Positions 19,369 through 27,810 of a stretch of 64,000 bases of DNA are shown one piece after another (within the stretch, counting starts at the first letter, position 1; each line of letters starts with the position of its first letter). The DNA lies in NCBI RefSeq assembly GCF_030053395.1, contig NZ_JASGBH010000008.1:62001-126000 (forward strand), written 5' to 3'. The stretch comes from Limnohabitans lacus (lineage in GTDB: Bacteria > Pseudomonadota > Gammaproteobacteria > Burkholderiales > Burkholderiaceae_C). A model generated the notes under the pieces. The model saw nothing but the letters and a program-made list of their open reading frames with translations, did not search any database and was not told where the DNA came from. Both the position numbers and the translations under genes were made by a program.

Positions 19369-19387
19369 AAACTTGATTCTAGACCAA

Positions 19388-20209
19388 ATGGCCCCTGACA
19401 CCAACCCCGCCGAAGAAGGCAAAGAACGCGCTGGCATCCAGTCCGTCGAAGTGGGTTTTGCCCTGCTGGACGTGCTGGCCCAAGCCCCCGGCGCCTTGAT
19501 GCTGCGCGACCTGGCCTTTGCCGCCGGCATGAGCGCGGCCAAGGCGCACCGCTATCTGGTGAGTTTCCAGCGACTGGGCTTGGTGGTGCAAGACAGCACC
19601 AGCACCCGCTACGAACTGGGGCCCGCCACACTGCGCTTGGGGCTGGCCACCCTGTCGCGGCTCGATGCCGTCAAGATGGCCCGCGAGCGACTGCCCGCCC
19701 TGATGGAGCAAACCGGCCACACCCTGGCCCTCGCCGTCTGGGGCAACCACGGCCCCACCCTCGTGCATTGGCAAGAGTCGCCCATGGCGGTGCCGGTCAA
19801 TTTGCGTTTGGGCGATGTGATGCCTTTGCTGTCCTCGGCCACGGGACGCTGCTTTGCGGCCTTTGTGGGGCACGGCGGCGGAGTGGACAAAGCCCACGCC
19901 AAGATCGAGGCCGAACTGGCCCTGACCCGCAAACTGGGCCGCAGCGATTTGCCCAGCACGGCCGCCGAGGTGAAGGCCATTCTGAAAGAAACCCGCGAGC
20001 AAGGGCTGGGCCGCGTGGTCAACGTTTTGCTGCCCGGCATTTCAGGCTTTTGCGCGCCCGTGTTCGATGCGGACGGTCACCTGGCTCTGGGCGTGGTCTC
20101 GCTGGGCTCGTCGGCCACCTTCAATGCCGATTGGACCGGCCCGGCCGCTCAAGCCCTGCGCCAATTTGCCCGCCAATTGTCGGCAGACCTGGGCTGGCGC
20201 ACGGACTGA
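19388..20209 (+). CDS. IclR-family transcriptional regulator
   Basis: A 273-residue protein. The N-terminal winged HTH is seen in SVEVGFALLDVLAQAPGALMLRDLAFAAGMSAAKAHRYLVSFQRLGLV. The C-terminal effector domain has the usual GDVMPLLSSATGRCFAAF and PVFDADGHLALGVVSLG segments. ATG 19388 was chosen over an upstream TTG at 19373. It is divergent from the FAH gene with a palindromic site between them, so it likely regulates that gene and itself in response to an aromatic intermediate. Confidence 0.9.
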   Translation: MAPDTNPAEEGKERAGIQSVEVGFALLDVLAQAPGALMLRDLAFAAGMSAAKAHRYLVSFQRLGLVVQDSTSTRYELGPATLRLGLATLSRLDAVKMARERLPALMEQTGHTLALAVWGNHGPTLVHWQESPMAVPVNLRLGDVMPLLSSATGRCFAAFVGHGGGVDKAHAKIEAELALTRKLGRSDLPSTAAEVKAILKETREQGLGRVVNVLLPGISGFCAPVFDADGHLALGVVSLGSSATFNADWTGPAAQALRQFARQLSADLGWRTD

Positions 20210-20215
20210 TTTCAG

Positions 20216-21322
20216 GTGAGCACCGCCCTGCCCAGCCACCCATCGCGCCGCACTTTGTCGTGGCTGATGGCGGCCGTGTTGCTGGCGCATGGGGCGCTTT
20301 TGCTCGGTCTGTCGGGCGCCTTGGATTTTCAGTTGCAAGACCGCACATCGACTCAGGTCAGCCCTTTGCAAACCCGCATGATCGCGCCGCCCGCCCCAGT
20401 GGCCGAAGCGCCAGCCCCAAAACCCAAAGTGCATCGTCCCCGCTTGGCCCAAGAAGCCGCACCCACGCCAAGCCCCATGCCTGAAGCCACACGGGTGGCT
20501 GAACCGATCGCGCCAACGGAGGTGGCCACAGCCACCTCGCCCGAAAAGGCCGCGCCTGAAGCCACGCCTGCCATGGAGGCACCCAGCGCCAGCACAGCAC
20601 CGGTGGCCACCGCAGAGCCCGCTCTGTCCTTGTCACCGGCCGAGGTGTTGCCGCACATCCCCTTGGGGGCCTTGCCGCCGTCCAGCCTGCTGCGCTATGA
20701 CCTGACGGGGCAAGAAAAAGGCCTGAACTACTTCGCCAGCGGCGAGTTGAACTGGCAGCACAACGACCAAGCGTATGCGATGGCCCTTTCGGTCAAGGCT
20801 TTTTTGGTGGGCTCGCGCCACTGGCGCAGCGTGGGCGAGATCACGGCCGCCGGGCTGTCACCGCGCCGTTTCTCAGACAGTTGGCGGGGCGAGCGGGCCG
20901 CGCACTTTGACCGCGAAAAAAACCGCGTGGTGTTCAGCAACAACGCGCCCGAAGCGCCTTTGCTGGCGAGCGCGCAAGACCAAATCAGCCTGTATGTGCA
21001 ACTGGCCGCCGCCATGGCCGGCACGCCCGAGCGCTTTGTGCCGGGTGCGCGTGTGCAAATTCAAACCATCACCTTGCGCGATGCCCTGCCTTGGCTGTTG
21101 ACCTTGGAGCAAAAAGAAACGCTCACCGTCGAGGGCAAAGCGCTTGAAACCTTCAAATGGGTCTGTCAGCCGCGCCAGCGTTTCGATGCCAAAGTCGAGT
21201 TTTGGGTCTCGGCCCAACACCATTGGTTGCCGGCGCGCATCCGCATCACGCAAGTCAGCGGCAGCTACATCGATCTGAATCTGCGCAGCCTTGAAAAATT
21301 GTCGGCTTTGCCGGCATCGTGA
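20216..21322 (+). CDS. DUF3108-type periplasmic protein with TonB-like N-terminus
   Basis: A 368-residue protein. It starts with a basic segment and one TM helix (about residues 15-34), followed by a Pro/Ala/Glu-rich linker (roughly 50-150), then a folded beta-rich domain with YDLTGQEKGLNYFASGELNW and WVSAQHHWLPARIRI, which fits DUF3108. The layout of anchor plus Pro-rich spacer plus periplasmic domain resembles TonB, though no TonB C-terminal domain is seen. The proposed start is GTG 20216, just after the iclR stop. No strong ribosome site is visible, so an internal ATG near codon 18 is possible. Confidence 0.72.
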   Translation: MSTALPSHPSRRTLSWLMAAVLLAHGALLLGLSGALDFQLQDRTSTQVSPLQTRMIAPPAPVAEAPAPKPKVHRPRLAQEAAPTPSPMPEATRVAEPIAPTEVATATSPEKAAPEATPAMEAPSASTAPVATAEPALSLSPAEVLPHIPLGALPPSSLLRYDLTGQEKGLNYFASGELNWQHNDQAYAMALSVKAFLVGSRHWRSVGEITAAGLSPRRFSDSWRGERAAHFDREKNRVVFSNNAPEAPLLASAQDQISLYVQLAAAMAGTPERFVPGARVQIQTITLRDALPWLLTLEQKETLTVEGKALETFKWVCQPRQRFDAKVEFWVSAQHHWLPARIRITQVSGSYIDLNLRSLEKLSALPAS

Positions 21323-21394
21323 AAAGCCCCATGCCCTTGAAGTTCATGCACAATGACCCCACATGATTCGCAGAAGCTAAGGGAAAATCAAACC

Positions 21395-21676
21395 ATGAAC
21401 CTGTTGTACGAATCTGAAACCTTTGCCGTGATGCACCTGCTGGCCAACGCGCCTGCACAGACCACACCGGCCACCAGCCAACCCCTGCTGGAGCGCCATG
21501 GTTTTGAAATCGTGGACAAGCGCTCGGGCAAAGAGGTTTACCTGGACGGTTCTTGGGCCGAAATGTTCCAACAACAAATCCAGGCCTGGCAACAGCACAC
21601 CCCCACCCAAGAAGAGGTCGAAGACACGCTGGAGGGCTACACCGGCCTCGCGCAGCAGCCGGTCGTGGTGCACTGA
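21395..21676 (+). CDS. DUF3567-family small protein
   Basis: A 93-residue protein: MNLLYESETFAVMHLLAN, LERHGFEIVDKRSGKEVYLDG and WAEMFQQQIQAWQ. This resembles the DUF3567 proteins found almost only in Burkholderiales; the function is unknown. ATG 21395 has AAGGG upstream. An in-frame ATG at 21353 would add 14 residues and is less likely. It ends at a terminator. Confidence 0.78.
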   Translation: MNLLYESETFAVMHLLANAPAQTTPATSQPLLERHGFEIVDKRSGKEVYLDGSWAEMFQQQIQAWQQHTPTQEEVEDTLEGYTGLAQQPVVVH

Positions 21677-21698
21677 AACCCAGCTACCGCCCCACCCC

Positions 21699-21718
21699 AA
21701 CCGCCGTCAGGCGGTTTT
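21699..21718 (+). terminator. Rho-independent terminator after the DUF3567 gene
   Basis: AACCGCC / GGCGGTT stem with loop GTCA, then TTT. It overlaps the stop codon of the convergent permease gene at 21707. Confidence 0.7.
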
Positions 21719-22783
21719 ATCTTGGGCAATCACCCACTTGAACAGCGGCCCCACCATCAGCAGCACCGCCACCAAGCGGCACACCTGAAACGCGGTCACC
21801 ACGGGCACGCCCAGTTGCAAGACCTTGGCCGTGATGGCCATCTCAGCGATGCCGCCGGGCGCGGTGCCCAAGATCAAGGTGGCCGGGTGCAGGCCTGTGA
21901 GCCAAGCCATCAGCCAACCAAAGCCCAGCGAGACGGCCGTCATCACAAAGGTGCCGCCGGCAGCCGACAGCAACCATTGCGGCGCGGTGTGCACAAACTC
22001 CCTGCGAAAGCGCACCCCCAAACTCACCCCGATCACCAACTGGGCAGCGTTCGACAAGTCATTGGGCACCGCCGACCATTCCACGCCCGAAAGCGTCAGC
22101 GCCATCGAGGCCAACAAAGGCCCCATGAACCAGGGATTGGTGCGCTTGATGGCCACCATCACGCCAGCCCCCAGGGCGGTGACCAGCGCCAGCCACAGCA
22201 AACCGGGCCATTGCGCCACACGCGGGCCGGGCAACAAGCTGGCATCCACATGCAGACCCCAGCGGTGCTGCGCCCATTGCATGCCAAAGGGCACCGCGAT
22301 CACCACGCACAGCAGCCGCACGCTGTGCGCCGCCGCCACCAAGTCGGTGCGGGCGCCATGCCGCTCGGACAACAAAGTCATCTCGGATGCGCCACCAATG
22401 GCGCTGGAGAAATAGGTGGTGGCCCGCAAGGCCCGAGGCGACAAATGCCCAAAATCAGCCGCATGTTGGCGGTGCAGCCACTGGCCAAACAAGGCCCCCA
22501 ACAGCAAAGCCCAGCCAATGGCCAACACGATCGCCCACCACAGGCTGATCACCAAGGCGCTGACCTCGGGCGTGAAATACAGCCCCAAAGCCACGCCAAT
22601 CACCCACTGCCCCGCATTGCGCAACCAGCCCGAGCTGCGCGTGGGCATGCCCGCCATGGACCCCAGCGCCGTGATGATCAGGGGCCCCAGCATCCACGGG
22701 ATCGGGGTGTGCAGCCACACGCACAGCTCGGCCGCAGCCAGCGCCACCAACAAAGTCAACGCGACGCGAAGTCCGGAAATCAT
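21707..22783 (-). CDS. AbrB-family membrane transporter
   Basis: A 358-residue integral membrane protein, about ten hydrophobic segments in two similar halves. Repeated features are PWMLGPLIITALGSMAGMP in the first half and NPWFMGPLLASMALTLSG in the second, plus YFSSAIGGASEMTLLSERHGA and LGTAPGGIAEMAITAKVLQLG. These match the AbrB (formerly ammonia monooxygenase-like) family, whose substrate is poorly known. It stands as a single gene; a REP-like hairpin lies just upstream of its start. Confidence 0.82.
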   Translation of the reverse strand: MISGLRVALTLLVALAAAELCVWLHTPIPWMLGPLIITALGSMAGMPTRSSGWLRNAGQWVIGVALGLYFTPEVSALVISLWWAIVLAIGWALLLGALFGQWLHRQHAADFGHLSPRALRATTYFSSAIGGASEMTLLSERHGARTDLVAAAHSVRLLCVVIAVPFGMQWAQHRWGLHVDASLLPGPRVAQWPGLLWLALVTALGAGVMVAIKRTNPWFMGPLLASMALTLSGVEWSAVPNDLSNAAQLVIGVSLGVRFRREFVHTAPQWLLSAAGGTFVMTAVSLGFGWLMAWLTGLHPATLILGTAPGGIAEMAITAKVLQLGVPVVTAFQVCRLVAVLLMVGPLFKWVIAQDKTA

Positions 22784-22790
22784 CTTCTTG

Positions 22791-22815
22791 AGGTCGGCGG
22801 CTTCAGCCCCGACAT
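22791..22815 (-). repeat. REP-like hairpin (isolated copy)
   Basis: The minus strand reads GTCGGGGCTGAAGCCGCCGA followed by CCT. It can form a hairpin and matches the copies at 31295-31420 almost base for base. It sits in the 135-base gap upstream of the AbrB-type gene. Confidence 0.65.
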
Positions 22816-22918
22816 GCGGCCTGCGCAGTCACCGACACCGTCGCCGCTGCAGCGCCGACCTGCAAAAAAACAAGGCACAACCTCCACAAAGCGGCGCCCG
22901 TGAAGGGCGGGGTCCCGC

Positions 22919-24253
22919 TCAGGCATGCCGGCGGATGCTGTCGGCCACGGTCTGCACGATCTGGTCGATGTGCGCGTCTTCCACGATGTAGGGCGGGCAA
23001 ATCACCAAGTTTTCACCCGCAGGGCGCACCCAAACGCCTTTGTGGAAGCAGTCCATGAAGATGTCGTAAGCCCGTTTGCCGGGCGAGCCTGCGATGCTGG
23101 ACAGCTCCACCGCACCGGCCAGGCCCAGCGTGCGGATGCCGATCACATGGGGCAGCCCCTTGAAGGCGCTGTGCATGGCATCGCCCAGCACGCGGCCCTT
23201 TTCACCGGCGCGGGCAAACAGGTTTTCTTCCTTCATCAGGTCCAACGTGGCAATGGCCGCTGCACAAGCCACAGGGTGGCCCGAGTAGGTGTAGCCGTGG
23301 AAGAACTCGATGGCATGCTGCGGCGAATTGGCGTTCATCATCGCGTCGTAGATGAAATCACGGCAGATCACGCCGCCCAGCGGGATCACACCGTTGGTCA
23401 CCGCCTTGGCAAAGTTCAGCATGTCAGGAACCACGCCGTAGTAGTCCGCCCCAAAGTTCACGCCCAAGCGGCCAAAACCGGTGATGACCTCGTCAAAGAT
23501 CAACAAAATGCCGTGCTTGTCGCAAATTTCGCGCAGGCGCTTCACATAGCCCTTCGGCGGGATGTACCAGCCTGCGCTGCCTGCGATCGGCTCAACGATC
23601 ACAGCGGCAATGTTGCTGGGGTCGTGCAGCACCAAGATACGGTTTTCCAGCTCCAGCAGGGGGTCTTCGGCCCACACCGGTTCTTCGTGGTGGATGTAGG
23701 CGTGGTTCACCGGGTCGTGGATGAAGCGCATGTGGTCCACACGGGGCAAGAGCTGCGCGCCATACACCTTGCGGTTGGCGGGCAGGCCGCCCACGCTCAT
23801 GCCTCCGAAGTTGACACCGTGGTAACCCTTTTCGCGGCCAATGAAGACATTGCGGTGGCCTTCGCCCCGGGCGCGGTGGTAGGCCAGCGCCACTTTCAAA
23901 GCGGTGTCCGCGGCCTCGGAGCCTGAATTGCAAAACAGCACCTTGTTCAAGTCGCCCGGTGCCATGGCGGCGATCATCTGCGCCGCTTTGAAGGCCTTGT
24001 CGTTGCTGGCCTGGAAGGCCGTGGCGTAGTCCAGCGTGTCCAGCTGCTTTTTGATGGCCTCGTTGATCGGGCGGCGGTTATGGCCCGCGCCCACGCACCA
24101 CAGGCTGGAGATGCCGTCGATCACCTTACGGCCGTCGTGCGTGGTGAAGTGCATGCCCTCGGCCCCCACAAACACGCGCGGGTCTTGGCGGAAAGTGCGG
24201 TTGGGCGTGAAGGGCAACCACTGGTTGTCCATGTTCAAGTCGGTCTGGGCCAC
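22919..24253 (-). CDS. Class III omega-amino acid--pyruvate aminotransferase, beta-alanine/pyruvate type
   Basis: A 444-residue PLP enzyme. The motifs are ISSLWCVGAGHNRRPI, FCNSGSEAADTALKVAL, GYHGVNFGGMSVGG, FDEVITGFGRLG and the PLP lysine in NFAKAVTNGVIPLGGV. The overall sequence fits beta-alanine:pyruvate transaminases. It transfers an amino group from an omega-amino acid to pyruvate in the cytosol. The start is GTG 24253, supported by GAGGAG seven bases upstream; an internal ATG at 24232 has no such site. Gene context (purU divergent) does not narrow the substrate. Confidence 0.88.
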   Translation of the reverse strand: MAQTDLNMDNQWLPFTPNRTFRQDPRVFVGAEGMHFTTHDGRKVIDGISSLWCVGAGHNRRPINEAIKKQLDTLDYATAFQASNDKAFKAAQMIAAMAPGDLNKVLFCNSGSEAADTALKVALAYHRARGEGHRNVFIGREKGYHGVNFGGMSVGGLPANRKVYGAQLLPRVDHMRFIHDPVNHAYIHHEEPVWAEDPLLELENRILVLHDPSNIAAVIVEPIAGSAGWYIPPKGYVKRLREICDKHGILLIFDEVITGFGRLGVNFGADYYGVVPDMLNFAKAVTNGVIPLGGVICRDFIYDAMMNANSPQHAIEFFHGYTYSGHPVACAAAIATLDLMKEENLFARAGEKGRVLGDAMHSAFKGLPHVIGIRTLGLAGAVELSSIAGSPGKRAYDIFMDCFHKGVWVRPAGENLVICPPYIVEDAHIDQIVQTVADSIRRHA

Positions 24254-24337
24254 TTTGTTGCTCCTCTGGATGCGATCGGGCGCCCAGTTTAAAGCCGAAG
24301 CCCCGACTCAAGGTGCCAGCAGGTGACAGCCCAGCTC

Positions 24338-24352
24338 TCTCTACAATAGAGA
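24338..24352 (+). promoter_or_regulatory. Candidate purU -10 region with short palindrome
   Basis: TACAAT at 24342-24347 is a plausible -10. It lies inside the inverted repeat TCTCTA-CAA-TAGAGA. No clear -35 is found at normal spacing. Confidence 0.35.
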
Positions 24353-24410
24353 CCGACACGAACCTGCTGTGCCCCCTGAGGCACACGGCAGACATCTGAA
24401 CATAGCCCCC

Positions 24411-25259
24411 ATGACCACGACTTACATCCTGACGCTTTCTTGCCCTGACCGCACTGGCATCGTGCATGCGGTGTCGGGTTTCTTGCTGGAGCGCGGCGGC
24501 AACATCGAAGAAGCGGCGCAGTACAACGACCACGACACCGGCCTGTTTTTCATGCGGGTGCAGTTTGCGTGCGAACAGATCGACGCAGGCACCCTGAACA
24601 CCCAATGGTCGGCATTTGCCCAGACTTTCGAGATGAAGTGGGACCTGCACGCCACCAGCCAGCCCATGCGCACAGTGCTCATGGTCAGCAAAGAGGGCCA
24701 CTGCCTGAACGACTTGCTGTTCCGCTGGAAGAGCGGCCTGCTGCCCCTGGACATCCGCGCCATCGTAAGCAACCACCGCGAGTTCTACCAACTGGCCGCC
24801 AGCTACAACGTGCCGTTTCACCACATCCCGGTGACCAAGGACAACAAGGCGCAAGCCGAAGCGCGTCAATACGAGATCATCCAGGCCGAAGGCGCCGAGT
24901 TGGTGGTGCTGGCCCGTTACATGCAAATTTTGAGCGACGACCTGTGCCGCAAGCTCGCAGGCCGCGCCATCAACATCCACCACAGCTTTTTGCCCAGCTT
25001 CAAAGGCGCCAAGCCTTACTACCAGGCGCATGACCGGGGCGTGAAACTGATCGGTGCCACGGCCCACTACGTAACGGCCGACCTGGACGAAGGTCCGATC
25101 ATCGAGCAAGACGTGGCCCGTGTGGACCACAGCAAGACCGTCGAAGACCTGACCACCATTGGCCGCGACACCGAAAGCCAGGTGCTGGCCCGCGCCGTCA
25201 AGTGGCACAGCGAGCACCGCGTGCTGATCAACGGCCACAAGACCGTCATCTTCAAATAA
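24411..25259 (+). CDS. purU: Formyltetrahydrofolate deformylase
   Basis: A 282-residue protein. The N-terminal ACT domain (about residues 1-80: LTLSCPDRTGIVHAVSGFL) is followed by the formyl hydrolase domain with AINIHHSFLPSFKGAKPY and GATAHYVTADLDEGPIIEQD, which carry the catalytic Asn/His/Asp set. It hydrolyses 10-formyl-THF to formate and THF and balances the one-carbon pool. ATG 24411 gives the canonical start TTTYILTLSCPD. The next gene, a LysR regulator, begins nine bases after its stop. Confidence 0.95.
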   Translation: MTTTYILTLSCPDRTGIVHAVSGFLLERGGNIEEAAQYNDHDTGLFFMRVQFACEQIDAGTLNTQWSAFAQTFEMKWDLHATSQPMRTVLMVSKEGHCLNDLLFRWKSGLLPLDIRAIVSNHREFYQLAASYNVPFHHIPVTKDNKAQAEARQYEIIQAEGAELVVLARYMQILSDDLCRKLAGRAINIHHSFLPSFKGAKPYYQAHDRGVKLIGATAHYVTADLDEGPIIEQDVARVDHSKTVEDLTTIGRDTESQVLARAVKWHSEHRVLINGHKTVIFK

Positions 25260-25267
25260 AGCCCCCC

Positions 25268-26143
25268 ATGTCCGTCACTTCGCGCATCCCGCCCATTCAA
25301 TGTCTGCTGACGTTTGAAGCCTTGGCGCGTTTGCGCAGCGTGACCCAGGCGGCCGAAGAGCTGTGCGTCACCCCCAGCGCGGTGAGCCACCGCGTCAAGC
25401 AGCTCGAACAGATCATCGGCACCAAGCTCTTTGGCCGTGTGGACTTTTCGCTCACCACCGAGGGCATCGAATACCTGGCCCATGTGCGTGAGGGCCTGGT
25501 GTCTTTGCAGCGCTTTCCCTCGGCCAACGCCCCTTCGGGTCGCCGCAAACTGCGCTTGGCGGTGACGCCGACCTTTGCCCGCTCGGTGCTGATGCCCCGC
25601 CTGAAGCACTTTCTGGACGCCTACCCCGAGATCGACATCACATTGCAAGTCAGCATCCCCTTGCTGGACGTGGTGGCCGAAGACGCCGACCTGACGGTGC
25701 GTTTTGGCACCGGTCGCTACTCGGACGTGGAGCATGTCTGCTTGGCCAAGGACGAAGTGACGCCCCTGGCCTCGCCTGCCTGGTTGCGCGAGAACGGTCC
25801 CTTCACCAGCGTGGAAGACCTGCAAAACCAGCCGCTGCTGCGCAGCCCGCTGGAGCCCTGGCGCACCTGGTTTGCCGCCCACGAGCTGGATTGGCCAGAG
25901 CCGACCGAAGGCTCCTCGTTCAACGACATCGGCCTGATGTGCGACGCCGCCGCCCAAGGCCTGGGCATCGGCCTGATCCGCACCAAGCTGGGTGCCCCCT
26001 GGCTGGAAAGCGGCCAACTGGTGCGCCTGTTTGAGCGCAGTGTGCCCAGCCCGCATGCCCATTACCTGTGCTGGCGCACCGGCACCATGGAGCGCTGGGA
26101 ATGCGCCACTTTTGCCGACTGGCTCAAAAGCGCGCTGGCCTAA
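25268..26143 (+). CDS. LysR-family transcriptional regulator (GcvA-like)
   Basis: A 291-residue protein. The N-terminal HTH PIQCLLTFEALARLRSVTQAAEELCVTPSAVSHRVKQLE is typical of the GcvA-type branch (QCLLTFE start, PSAVSHRVKQLE). The C-terminal effector domain includes RLAVTPTFARSVLMPRL and DLTVRFGTGRY. Closeness to purU suggests a one-carbon or glycine link, but this is inference. ATG 25268 starts nine bases after purU. Confidence 0.9.
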   Translation: MSVTSRIPPIQCLLTFEALARLRSVTQAAEELCVTPSAVSHRVKQLEQIIGTKLFGRVDFSLTTEGIEYLAHVREGLVSLQRFPSANAPSGRRKLRLAVTPTFARSVLMPRLKHFLDAYPEIDITLQVSIPLLDVVAEDADLTVRFGTGRYSDVEHVCLAKDEVTPLASPAWLRENGPFTSVEDLQNQPLLRSPLEPWRTWFAAHELDWPEPTEGSSFNDIGLMCDAAAQGLGIGLIRTKLGAPWLESGQLVRLFERSVPSPHAHYLCWRTGTMERWECATFADWLKSALA

Positions 26144-26229
26144 ATTCACACGGTCATCAAAGTTTCTTCAGCCCTTGGCCCTGGGCTTGGGCTTACAGTT
26201 GACGCATCCTTTTTCAGGTCTTGCATGCC

Positions 26230-27738
26230 ATGAGCGCCAACACCCCCGCTGAAACCCACGAACTGACCGCCACCGAACGAGCCACGCGCCAACGCGCTGT
26301 GGTGCAGGCCTTGGGCCGTGTGTTGCCGGCCGACGCCATCCTCTACACCCCCGAAGACACCACGCCCTACGAGTGCGATGGCCTGACCGCCTACCGCGAG
26401 CGCCCTTTGGTGGTGGCCCTGCCCGAGACCGAAGCACAGGTGCAAGCCGTGCTCAAGGCCTGCCATGCGCTGCAAGTGCCCGTGGTAGCCCGCGGTGCGG
26501 GCACCGGCTTGTCGGGCGGCGCCATGCCCCACAAGCTGGGCGTGACACTGTCGATGGCCCGCTTCAACCAAATCAAAAACATCGACCCGGTCAGCCGCAC
26601 CGCCATCGTTGAATGCGGTGTGCGCAACCTGGCCATCAGCGAGGCAGCCGCACCCTATGGCCTGTATTACGCGCCCGATCCGTCGAGCCAGATCGCCTGC
26701 ACGATTGGCGGCAATGTGGCCGAAAACTCGGGCGGCGTGCACTGCCTCAAATACGGCCTCACGGTGCACAACGTGCTCAAGGTGCGCGGCTTCACCATCG
26801 AGGGTGATCCGATCGAATTTGGCAGCGACGCGCTCGACACCTCGGGCTACGACCTGCTGGCGGTGCTGGTGGGCAGTGAGGGCATGCTGGCTGTGACGAC
26901 CGAAGTCACCGTCAAACTGGTGCCCAAGCCGCAGCTGGCCCGCTGCATCATGGCCAGCTTTGACGATGTGCGCAAAGCCGGTGACGCGGTGGCCGCCGTC
27001 ATCGCGGCCGGCATCATCCCAGCGGGTCTGGAGATGATGGACGGCCCCATGACCATTGCCGTGGAAGACTTTGTGCACGCCGATTACGACCTGAGCGCAG
27101 CGGCCATTTTGCTGTGCGAGAGCGACGGCACGCCCGAAGAAGTCGAAGAAGAAATTGGCCGCATGAGCGAAGTGCTGCGCGGCTGCGGGGCCACCGCCAT
27201 CACCGTCAGCCGCGACGAAGCGCAGCGCATGAAGTTCTGGAGCGGCCGCAAAAACGCATTCCCCGCATCGGGCCGCATCAGCCCCGACTACATGTGCATG
27301 GACTCGACCATCCCGCGCAAGCGCTTGGCCGACATTTTGGAAGCCATCTCTGAGATGGAAAAGAAATACGCCCTGCGCTGCCTGAACGTGTTCCACGCGG
27401 GCGACGGCAATTTGCACCCGCTGATTTTGTTCGATGCGAACGACGCCGACCAGCTGCGCCGATGCGAACTGTTTGGCGCTGACATTTTGGAAACCAGCGT
27501 GGCCATGGGCGGCACCGTCACCGGCGAGCACGGCGTGGGCATCGAAAAGGTCAACAGCATGTGCGTGCAGTTCAGCGCCGAAGAAAACGAGCAGATGTTC
27601 GCCGTCAAACGCGCTTTCGACCCGCAAGGCCTGCTCAACCCCGGCAAGGTCATCCCGACCCTCAACCGCTGTGCCGAGTACGGCAAGATGCTGGTCCGGG
27701 CAGGGGCGATCAAGCATCCGGAGCTGGAACGGTTTTGA
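26230..27738 (+). CDS. FAD-linked oxidase, glycolate oxidase subunit GlcD-like
   Basis: A 502-residue protein of the VAO/PCMH flavoprotein family. The FAD pyrophosphate region is VVARGAGTGLSGGAMP, followed by IGGNVAENSGGVHCLKYG. The C-terminal half has NVFHAGDGNLHPLIL and VTGEHGVGIEK, as in GlcD and D-lactate dehydrogenases. It probably oxidises a 2-hydroxy acid such as glycolate or D-lactate. The usual glcE and glcF partners are not adjacent, so a stand-alone D-2-hydroxyacid dehydrogenase is also possible. The start is ATG 26230; other Met-like starts just upstream are TTG or out of frame. Confidence 0.85.
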   Translation: MSANTPAETHELTATERATRQRAVVQALGRVLPADAILYTPEDTTPYECDGLTAYRERPLVVALPETEAQVQAVLKACHALQVPVVARGAGTGLSGGAMPHKLGVTLSMARFNQIKNIDPVSRTAIVECGVRNLAISEAAAPYGLYYAPDPSSQIACTIGGNVAENSGGVHCLKYGLTVHNVLKVRGFTIEGDPIEFGSDALDTSGYDLLAVLVGSEGMLAVTTEVTVKLVPKPQLARCIMASFDDVRKAGDAVAAVIAAGIIPAGLEMMDGPMTIAVEDFVHADYDLSAAAILLCESDGTPEEVEEEIGRMSEVLRGCGATAITVSRDEAQRMKFWSGRKNAFPASGRISPDYMCMDSTIPRKRLADILEAISEMEKKYALRCLNVFHAGDGNLHPLILFDANDADQLRRCELFGADILETSVAMGGTVTGEHGVGIEKVNSMCVQFSAEENEQMFAVKRAFDPQGLLNPGKVIPTLNRCAEYGKMLVRAGAIKHPELERF

Positions 27739-27752
27739 ACAGGGCTTGATTC

Positions 27753-27787
27753 AACTGGTTGCGCGCGCAACCAGTTTTCCCTACAAT
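27753..27787 (+). promoter_or_regulatory. Palindromic operator overlapping the marR-type promoter
   Basis: A perfect 24-bp palindrome with half-site AACTGGTTGCGC covers 27753-27776. A candidate -35 TTGCGC (27759-27764), 17-bp spacer and -10 TACAAT (27782-27787) overlap it. A bound dimer would block the promoter. The same hairpin followed by TTTT could also terminate the upstream oxidase transcript. Confidence 0.65.
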
Positions 27788-27810
27788 CCGGCCAAACGAT
27801 GTTTTGGCCC

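Noticed and set aside
24254-24410. Riboswitch upstream of purU
   Set aside because: The 157-base gap shows only a short palindrome over a -10-like box and no aptamer-like conserved core that I could recognise.
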